Position numbers and translations under genes: made by a program. From the NCBI GenBank assembly GCA_963664585.2, contig CAXXEO010000005.1, forward strand, positions 87,103 through 151,102: a DNA stretch of 64,000 nucleotides. The letters run 5' to 3'. Below are positions 58,501 to 64,000 of this stretch, in pieces. The stretch comes from G963664585 sp963664585 (lineage in GTDB: Bacteria > Bacillota > Clostridia > Oscillospirales > Ruminococcaceae). The stretch's first letter is position 1, and each line of letters starts with the position of its first letter. The notes under the pieces are model-generated. The model ran no database searches and was not told where the DNA came from. It worked only from the letters and a program-made list of their open reading frames with translations.

Positions 58501-59193
58501 GGACTTTGTACTGCTCGAGGACTCTATGCTGCTCGAGGACTCTGTGCTGCTCGAAGACTCTGTGCTGCTTGAGGACTTTGTGCTGCTCGAGGACTCTGTG
58601 CTGCTCGAGGACTCTGTGCTGCTCGAGGACTTTGTACTGCTTGAGGACTCTGTGCTGCTCGAAGCGGCTGTGCTTGAAGCGGCTGTGCTCGAAGCGGCTG
58701 TGCTCGAAGCGGCTGTGCTCGAAGCGGCTGTGCTCGAAGCGGCTGTGCTCGAAGCGGCTGTGCTCGAAGCGACTGTGCTGCTCGAAGCGACTGTGCTGCT
58801 CGAAGCCGCTGTGCTGCTCGAAGCCGCTGTGCTGCTCGAAGCCGCTGTGCTGCTCGAAGCGACTGTGCTGCTCGTTGCCGCCTTGTTGCTGCTAGAAGTT
58901 TCTGCTTCTTCTAATAGTGCTTCAAGGCCTTTCACCTGAATTTTGGTAAGAGATAATAAAACCTCTTTGATCAGCGTTTTATCCTTTTGAATGGCAATCA
59001 GCTCGCGGGCAAGCGATACACCGGAAAGTGTAGCGAACTCTGCCGGCACAACAGTTGTTGTAGATTGGACGTCCTCTTCCGCTCCCGCAATGATCGCAGT
59101 CAGGTTCAGGGGACTTGAGAACATCATCATCAGGGACAAAAACAATGCGATCGCCTGTTTCGCTCCTGTCATATGTAGCATCTTCTTAATCAT
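55567..59193 (-). CDS. Large secreted VWA-domain adhesin with Ser-rich repeat stalk
   Basis: 1208 residues. Signal peptide (AIALFLSLMMMFSSPLNLTAII), a helical region, then a Ser/Thr/Ala/Glu/Lys stalk (about 98-272) of 5- and 6-residue repeats. A von Willebrand A domain starts near 390 with MIDAS DTSGSMED (396-403) and FTDGVPTTSD. Several beta domains follow, and finally a SpaA/Cna-B-like domain (LNKTIDSKYPAEASVNAAQS, SRTISGLKVGTYTVTEETGG). It has no LPxTG or membrane anchor at its end, so it probably attaches by interaction or cross-linking with the co-encoded fibre. The start at 59193 follows TAGGTGAG. First gene of the SipW-TasA operon. Confidence 0.9.
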   Translation of the reverse strand: MIKKMLHMTGAKQAIALFLSLMMMFSSPLNLTAIIAGAEEDVQSTTTVVPAEFATLSGVSLARELIAIQKDKTLIKEVLLSLTKIQVKGLEALLEEAETSSSNKAATSSTVASSSTAASSSTAASSSTAASSSTVASSSTVASSTAASSTAASSTAASSTAASSTAASSTAASSTAASSSTESSSSTKSSSSTESSSSTESSSSTKSSSSTESSSSTESSSSIESSSSTKSSSSTESSSSTESSSSTKSSSSTESSSSTKSSSSSGDEIVLVQKTNKDEPLTVQELKDLNQILNLYYTLLEESQAYYPASSTEVGPIIKQTTAVKSRMMMSRSGPSTMAAYVTPQNGLILNKTAIVSGDDPQDDSGRQIFKLDLTAEATSIPVTNSVPVDIVMVLDTSGSMEDNFKAPLSQIATSPNTSSTYYVKVGGGYEQIRHDSGNTWYYWDWFIISYKRYVKYESSNANTDKGDTDSDSPKAKEFYITKLDALKKAANDFTQKIYTVSDQSKVAVVSFASGSTNVTSTLLPVKSGTTLNSGITNAINGLNAGGATRADMGIKTAQGIFAADNATGRNRVVIMFTDGVPTTSDTFDNDVATSAMRWAKVLKGDRTSTVTTTNVSMGGSSGINNPGDSLKGNGATVYTLGVFPSNVNNSVHQYMWRTSSATKDSAAQASGYTYAPSDSNGYYLTADSVSTLNAIFTSITTQAGQTVSHVDIRDYIDPDFKIVNPTSGVELGVNAIIENGDHDGTVMSDGTNTYVLWHDQEISPPDPQTSKLASTFHGSVYVKAKDSFVGGNNVPTNIANITGVYVNSSGTMTNIGSFPNPLVNVPMKFSTTPAVDYILLGENVPDDNATAQLAMLPDLTDYSVAYAWTCGGTPVTTLTSEKPSSTTAYNLSATVQPKDFRPTGAPVGTIYNPTSGISTVGTVAAPLNKTGTYTVNVVTPTFGSAEYNLFLGETVANAQPTQQDFSAALAPAAPDGTITGLSTTYASEGWATHWSTYKTRLLYTAALSGTDGAGLGTLPTHLYEYTPTAFSGTSKVNVTVAYNAGTPSITSDDTVIATGNAASNLTPIVTVNVVSGKLTLNKTIDSKYPAEASVNAAQSFVFKIVRTSGLTTETFYEVINFNATDANTKSRTISGLKVGTYTVTEETGGSWRYSLQNTNSPIIFGQNDSRVNGVVTKSTIFINHLTNQKWFGDTTYAVNQFITSSMA
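58395..58880 (-). repeat. Coding minisatellite of the adhesin stalk
   Basis: On the plus strand about sixteen 18-bp units like CTCGAGGACTCTGTGCTG, then about eight 15-bp units like CTCGAAGCGGCTGTG, then about six 18-bp units like CTCGAAGCCGCTGTGCTG. In protein they give SSSTES/SSSTKS, STAAS and SSSTAA/SSSTVA. Being multiples of three, copy changes keep the frame. Confidence 0.92.
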
Positions 59194-59388
59194 TAAATGC
59201 TCACCTACCAAATCCTCTGTATTTTTTGTTGTTATCATTCTAAACGAACTGTTTTGAAGCTTTGCTGACTTTCGCCGCTTATGGCGTTTGTTGATTGAAT
59301 TGAATGCCTTGACTTATTTAAACGCTCTTGCTCAGTTTCATTAGCCAGTAGACCAGTTGATTATGTCACCTTTTTTACTTGATGATTA

Positions 59389-59740
59389 AACTATAAGGTC
59401 ATTCGGTCACACAGCGATCACATTTTGAAGAAAATTAAAATTTTTATCACTTATTTTTCAGGCAGAGCTTTTGTATTGAATTTCCATTTTTTATTTAGAT
59501 TTATACTATAAAAAAATTTTTTCACATAGAAATCACTTATTGAAGCTAATTTAAGATTTTTCACACTTATTTTTCAAGTATTCATAAATTTAACTTCAAA
59601 TTTTTCGCTCGTAATTAACACTATAAGGTGTTTTGGTCACACAGAGATCACAAGTTAAAGAAATTGGAAATATTTTAACTTTTTTCTATTTATTTACATA
59701 CAAGGTGTAAAGCGTTGTCATTTATCACTTGTTTTTTAGC
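59389..59740. repeat. Three degenerate direct repeats of about 116-120 bp upstream of the adhesin gene
   Basis: Units start near 59389, 59505 and 59625. Each begins ACTATAA, then carries TCACA-N6-TCAC(A/T) (for example GGTCACACAGAGATCACA) and later TCAC(TT)ATTTTTCA-like sequence. They lie 200-550 bp before the adhesin start on its upstream side, in the gene-free region 59194-60371, and may bind a regulator cooperatively. Confidence 0.7.
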
Positions 59741-59880
59741 TTATTTTCATAAACCGGAATGAAAATGTAGTATTAATGAAGACATATATGTTTCACGGAT
59801 GATTTATTAACGGACATGGAGGATAGAATTTACCATCTATTCGAATTTTTGCAGAATGTCCATTCTACTTCGCGCAAAAC

Positions 59881-59906
59881 GGACCTGTCACCTATGTGAC
59901 AGGTCC
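59881..59906. terminator. Hairpin GGACCTGTCAC/GTGACAGGTCC
   Basis: Perfect 11-bp stem with a CTAT loop in the gene-free region before the last gene. No T tract; could mark the end of an unseen transcript or be a repeat. Confidence 0.55.
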
Positions 59907-60167
59907 GTAATTACGATAATACTTCTTGTCAAACGATTCCAGATGTTTACTTTTGTATAACCTCAAAGGAAAATATTCTCCATAAGCACATAAGAGAAAA
60001 CATATGATGAAAAGTCTGAATGAATAAAGGCTGCAGAACATGAAGTTTTTCACCTCGTTTCTTGCAAAACAAACGAAAATGTCGCATAATAAATAGTGTA
60101 ATCCGAAAAATAAAGAGGACTTTTCGAACTCTTTTTACTCTGTCGCAGCTAGAACGGATCGTCCCAT

Positions 60168-60262
60168 CTTAACTTATATATTCCCCCGCCTTCTGCGGGC
60201 GAATATATAAGAACTTTTAACCCATTGTCATATAAGATTTAGTTGCAAAAAGTACTAGTGCC
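60168..60262. repeat. Family B repeat (copy B6), reverse
   Basis: CTTATATATTCCCCCGCC/GCGGGCGAATATATAAG hairpin followed by AACCCATTGTCATATAAG and AGTACTAGTGCC, matching the reversed ends of family B. Confidence 0.78.
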
Positions 60263-60371
60263 TTGTAAATTTTAAAACTTGTATTTAAAGGATTCAGAAT
60301 ATTTTTATAGTCAAGACTTTATTGCATACAGGGGAGAGCCATTGGCTTTCACCCAAGACGGGGGCAAAACG

Positions 60372-63300
60372 ATGCAAAAAAAACAGATAACCCAAATGCT
60401 ATCGGAGTTAATACAGGCGCTGGGTGACCAGCGGTTTTCAGAGAAATTCTCACTTTCCCAAAAATCGGCGCGTGCTCTTTTGAAAGGTGAAGACTGGCAG
60501 GAAAAGCTTACTGGCGCGCTGCATCTTAATGGTCGGTGTAGTTGCTCTGAAATACTTGCCCTCTGCGAAACAACTCTGACACGTCTTTCTCCTACCCCTG
60601 AAGAGGGTTGGCTGCTGTTCAGCTATAGCTATGCTTCTGACACACTCTTCCCATGCCCGGGCTTTGCCGCGCGCCGGGAAATGTACGGGGACGGGGCGCT
60701 GTTTTTTCTGGACATTTTGCAGGTCTTTTTCGATGCTGAGCGGCAACAGCTGCCATTTGATCCACTTTTCGACTTTGCACTTCTTGGGGAGATGGATCTG
60801 GCGCATTGTGACCGCAGTGAGGAATACCGCCGGTTTGTCGACTGTTTTCGGTGCGAGCATGTCTACGAAATGATGCGGCTTGGCCCTGAGGTCACTCCCT
60901 ACCATACGCTCGAGCACATCGCAGGTGTCCACCATGTCGCCATGAAGGTAGCGCGGGGACTGAAAGCCGCCGGGGTTCCGATCGACCTTGCCCTCGTCTC
61001 AGGTTCGGCGGCAGGGCATGACATTGGCAAGTTCGGCTGTAAAGCGGGAGAACGCGTACCATACCTTCATTATTATTATACCGACCTTTGGTTTAAGCAG
61101 AACAAGATCGGTGCCATCGGCCACATAGCAGCTAACCATTCCACTTGGGACCTTGAACTGGAAAATTTATCGGCTGAATCTCTGGTGCTGATCTACGCGG
61201 ATTTTCGCGTCAAACAGTCCCCTGCGTCGATTGAAGAAGATATCATCCGGGTCTATTCTCTGGATGAATCGTTTGACATCATACTAAGCAAGCTTGATAA
61301 TGTTGACGAAAAAAAACGCCGCCGTTATCAGTTTGTCTACGCAAAGCTGCATGATTTTGAAGACTATATGAAACGGCTGGGTGTGGATATAAACCTTGAC
61401 GGTCATCCATCAGCTCCCGAACGCCAAAAGGATGTTTCTCTGTTATCGATCCGCGAAACGGTTGAAGCATTTAAATTTTTAGGAATCGAGCATAACATCG
61501 CGCTGATGAACCGCTTAGGCAGCAATCAGCTGTTCGGCAACATTCTTGAGGCGGCTCGCAGCGAGAATAACTGGAAGAACATACGCGCCTATATCAGTAT
61601 TTTTGAAGAGTATTTTACCTATCTGAGCCCCAACCAGAAGGTTGCTACCTTAAGCTTCCTTTATGAGTTGCTGATGCATCGCGAGGGGGACATCCGCAGA
61701 CAGGCTGCCTCTCTGATCGGCAATATAATCGCACACTTTAACGCTGGCTATACAAAGGAACTGCCTGCCGATGCCGTCCCGGGCCCTGACGAGCCAACGG
61801 CCCTCTCGCTGTGGGAAAAATATCTTGAGATGATCATACACCCGGACCATAAGCTAACAGCCCAGCACAAAAGCTGGATCGGCTATACCCTGAAAATAGT
61901 TGTCGGCTCACTCCTCGAGCAGTGTCGTCCCGAAGAGGAATCCCGTTATCTCGGCGCCCTGCTGCGCTATTTTACCGATCCCGGTGAGTTCGACAATACA
62001 ACCGCATTTGTACTTCTGGATGCTATGCTCTATTTGCCGCTTGCGCTCTGCGACGATGCAGCATGGCTTCGACTGTGCAATTTTGCTGGACGCATTCCAT
62101 CAAGCGCGCCGATTGAGCTGCGGGTGGCCGCGCTGCGATTTCTTCGCCGTTTGGCCGAAGTACTGCCGGAAGGGCATCCCTGCCGCGAACAGGCAGCCAA
62201 CATTGGGACAAGTTATTTTGATGCAGACAGCATTACCCTCGTATTTTTAAAGAGTCGACTTTTACGGGCGCTTGGTATGGATGATGCCGAACAACAGAAA
62301 ACCCTCGAACAAAGCGATGTTATCAGCGATATCTTTCTTGACAACCTCAAGACGGCAACACCTTGGGTCGTCAAAGCTGTCAACATCAAGCTGCTGCTCG
62401 ATGAAATCGATCGGGGTATGACCAATCAGCTTTTGCATATTGCTGCCCACCTTTCCAATCTTATAAAAGTCAGCGAACGGGTTGTGGTGCGGCATGACGC
62501 AGGAATTGCGCTTCTCAAAATCGCTCCGCTGCTTTCTCTTGATCAACGAAATGAGATCGCCGTTGAGCTTGCAAAGGGCCTTGAAGTTGGCGAATATGAG
62601 GTTTCCAAATACATCCCTGAATACTTGGGTGAGTTTGCCCTCTGGCTGCATCCAGAGGAACTTGACGAGCTGATTGAACAGTTGCAGGATTTGATGGGCA
62701 GCGCCAACGGCCGTATTGTATCAGTAGCCCTTAGCACGATGGGTGCATTGCTTGAATGTTATCCGGCTTACCGCACACGGTTTAACGAAGCAGACGAAGT
62801 CTATCGAAAACGCCGAGAGCGAATGCTTGGCATGTTGCTCAGCGGGCTGGCAAACTTCCGTGAAGGCGTACGCCAGGAGGCGCTTCTGGTCATCGGCAAG
62901 GGGCTATTCGGTTCAAATCGGTTGTCCGGTCATGAAAAGCGCCAGATTTTTGGACTGTGCTTTAAAAAGCTCTTATCCTTGATCAGCGAAAACAGAGAGG
63001 ACAATCTGACTTTCTACTATCAAGCTGCCGCTTTAAACCATATCTACCGCTTTATCGCGGACCACGAGCTGAACCGTGGTAAATTCACATTTGAAAAGCG
63101 TAATAAGATTGCCTTTTTCCCCGGGACTTTTGACCCTTTTACCCTCTCTCACAAGGGAATTGTGAGAGAGATCCGCGACCTCGGTTTCGAAGTGTTTTTA
63201 GCAATGGATGAATTTTCGTGGTCCAAGAAGACCCAGCCACGGCTGATCCGCCGACAGATCGTCAATATGTCGGTTGCCGATGAGTTTCATGTTCACCTCT

Positions 63301-64000
63301 TTCCCGACGAGTTGCCGGTCAACCTTGCCAATCCAGCCGACATAAAGCGGCTGCGTGAAGTCTTCCTAGGCCAACAGCTCTATATCGTCGTGGGCAGCGA
63401 CGTGGTAGCGAACGCATCTTCCTATACGACAGAACCTGCGCCTGATTCTATTCACCACTATAACCATATTGTTTTTAGGCGTGCGAGTACACCTTCTGAC
63501 CTGGGGGCGCAGATGGGAGACGCGCTTTCACGCATCGATGGCGATGTGATCGAGCTTTCTCTACCACTTCAATTTGAGGACATCAGTTCATCGCGCATTC
63601 GCGAGTATATTGACAGAAATCGTGACATATCAAACCTGATTGATCCGGTCGCGCAGGAGTTTATCTATCAAAACAGCCTGTATCTTCGCGAACCGCAATA
63701 TAAGCCCATTTTACGCGCACGCACGATTATTTTTGAGACGGTTGAGCATCCGGTCGCAGCGCTGCTTGATACGCTTTGCGAAGCGGTGCTCACAGATCAC
63801 ACTGAACGCAGTACCATACGTACAGCGATTCTTACAGCTGGCGACAAGCTCGTCATTGTGCGAAATGGTGATCGTGATAACCGCCCGGTCGGCTTTGCAT
63901 GCCTGCGACAGCTTGCCGCCTCTGATCTGCTTTCTGTACTGCATCAAACCGCGCTGGCTGATTTTGTCCGGCAAAAAACCGCAGGAAGAATTGCGCTTCT
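60372..64000 (+). CDS. HD-domain / helical-repeat / NadD-like nucleotidyltransferase fusion (3' end outside window)
   Basis: One uninterrupted frame of 1209 residues runs off the right edge. An HD phosphohydrolase domain occupies about 170-330 (HTLEHIAGVHHVAMKVA, GHDIGKFG with His216-Asp217, IAANHSTWD). Residues 400-900 are helical HEAT-like repeats (for example DIRRQAASLIGNIIAHF, VRQEALLVIGKGLFG). From about 910 comes a nucleotidylyltransferase like NadD: IAFFPGTFDPFTLSHKGIV (the HxGH-type site reads SHKG), YIVVGSDVVA, and SSSRIREYI. A further alpha/beta domain begins about 1110. NadD makes the dinucleotide precursor of NAD; whether this copy does is unknown. The ATG has GGGGG seven bases upstream; a TTG at 60342 behind AGGGGAG is a possible alternative. 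Confidence 0.85.
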   Translation, partial: MQKKQITQMLSELIQALGDQRFSEKFSLSQKSARALLKGEDWQEKLTGALHLNGRCSCSEILALCETTLTRLSPTPEEGWLLFSYSYASDTLFPCPGFAARREMYGDGALFFLDILQVFFDAERQQLPFDPLFDFALLGEMDLAHCDRSEEYRRFVDCFRCEHVYEMMRLGPEVTPYHTLEHIAGVHHVAMKVARGLKAAGVPIDLALVSGSAAGHDIGKFGCKAGERVPYLHYYYTDLWFKQNKIGAIGHIAANHSTWDLELENLSAESLVLIYADFRVKQSPASIEEDIIRVYSLDESFDIILSKLDNVDEKKRRRYQFVYAKLHDFEDYMKRLGVDINLDGHPSAPERQKDVSLLSIRETVEAFKFLGIEHNIALMNRLGSNQLFGNILEAARSENNWKNIRAYISIFEEYFTYLSPNQKVATLSFLYELLMHREGDIRRQAASLIGNIIAHFNAGYTKELPADAVPGPDEPTALSLWEKYLEMIIHPDHKLTAQHKSWIGYTLKIVVGSLLEQCRPEEESRYLGALLRYFTDPGEFDNTTAFVLLDAMLYLPLALCDDAAWLRLCNFAGRIPSSAPIELRVAALRFLRRLAEVLPEGHPCREQAANIGTSYFDADSITLVFLKSRLLRALGMDDAEQQKTLEQSDVISDIFLDNLKTATPWVVKAVNIKLLLDEIDRGMTNQLLHIAAHLSNLIKVSERVVVRHDAGIALLKIAPLLSLDQRNEIAVELAKGLEVGEYEVSKYIPEYLGEFALWLHPEELDELIEQLQDLMGSANGRIVSVALSTMGALLECYPAYRTRFNEADEVYRKRRERMLGMLLSGLANFREGVRQEALLVIGKGLFGSNRLSGHEKRQIFGLCFKKLLSLISENREDNLTFYYQAAALNHIYRFIADHELNRGKFTFEKRNKIAFFPGTFDPFTLSHKGIVREIRDLGFEVFLAMDEFSWSKKTQPRLIRRQIVNMSVADEFHVHLFPDELPVNLANPADIKRLREVFLGQQLYIVVGSDVVANASSYTTEPAPDSIHHYNHIVFRRASTPSDLGAQMGDALSRIDGDVIELSLPLQFEDISSSRIREYIDRNRDISNLIDPVAQEFIYQNSLYLREPQYKPILRARTIIFETVEHPVAALLDTLCEAVLTDHTERSTIRTAILTAGDKLVIVRNGDRDNRPVGFACLRQLAASDLLSVLHQTALADFVRQKTAGRIAL

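Noticed and set aside
58395..58880. Possible CRISPR array because of regular short repeats
   Set aside because: Units are 15-18 bp with no unique spacers, lie inside a coding frame, and no cas genes are present.
58364..58939. Plus-strand open frame of 191 codons with regular LLEDSVLLED repeats
   Set aside because: It is the mirror of the Ser-rich minisatellite of the adhesin gene; the repeat unit keeps all frames open.

Overview
The window reads as a chromosomal segment of a strictly anaerobic Gram-positive member of the Clostridia, most like the Oscillospiraceae/Ruminococcaceae. The support is a T-box leader, an ANTAR regulator, type III glutamine synthetase, archaeal-style split glutamate synthase, a trimeric [FeFe] hydrogenase with a Rex-like operator, SipW/TasA-type surface proteins with a sortase, and strong GGAGG ribosome binding sites. 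No tRNA, rRNA or CRISPR array was seen.

Layout. 1-2.5 kb (minus): aspartyl-tRNA synthetase fused in frame to GatC, behind a T-box whose specifier loop reads GAAC (overlapping Glu and Asn codons). 2.7-8.6 kb (minus): five-gene glutamate synthase operon followed by an ANTAR regulator; 9.0-11.1 kb (plus): glnN behind a very short attenuator-like leader. 11.3-13.0 kb: two genes matching the halves of D-glutamate cyclase, the second frameshifted. 13.5-24.4 kb: DUF3870, an intact IS30 element, an orphan TIM-barrel-like protein, DegV-HD-CmpB operon, CorA, ABC-F ATPase, a sugar isomerase and a broken dipeptidase. 25-30.6 kb: ECF sigma factor and a giant membrane-anchored alpha-2-macroglobulin. 30.8-35.5 kb: Memo-like protein, metallo-hydrolase, broken AraC regulator, orphan response regulator. 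35.8-41.5 kb (minus): NADH-linked [FeFe] hydrogenase whose NuoF subunit is fused to a GltD/NfnB-like flavoprotein. 42-48.2 kb: cation/proton antiporter, broken LacI regulator and a broken heterodimeric ABC exporter. 48.5-49.6 kb: decayed second IS30 copy. 49.7-59.2 kb (minus): glycosyltransferase and a surface-fibre locus (VWA adhesin, SipW peptidase, two TasA-like subunits, LPNSG-anchored protein, class D sortase). 60.4-64 kb: an unusual HD + helical-repeat + NadD-like fusion running off the right edge.

Two window-wide patterns stand out. First, intergenic gaps are packed with palindromic, non-coding repeats that share a CCCCCGCC/GGCGGGGG stem but carry different flanks. At least three families are present; family A alone has about eleven copies, and both IS30 elements sit in the same AATT of family A in the same orientation. 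Second, about a dozen genes carry single-base indels, mostly at short homopolymers, that break otherwise well conserved proteins. These could be recent pseudogenes or uncorrected consensus errors; the sequence alone cannot decide. Nitrogen assimilation (glutamate synthase, glutamine synthetase, glutamate cyclase, transamidation) dominates the first 13 kb.
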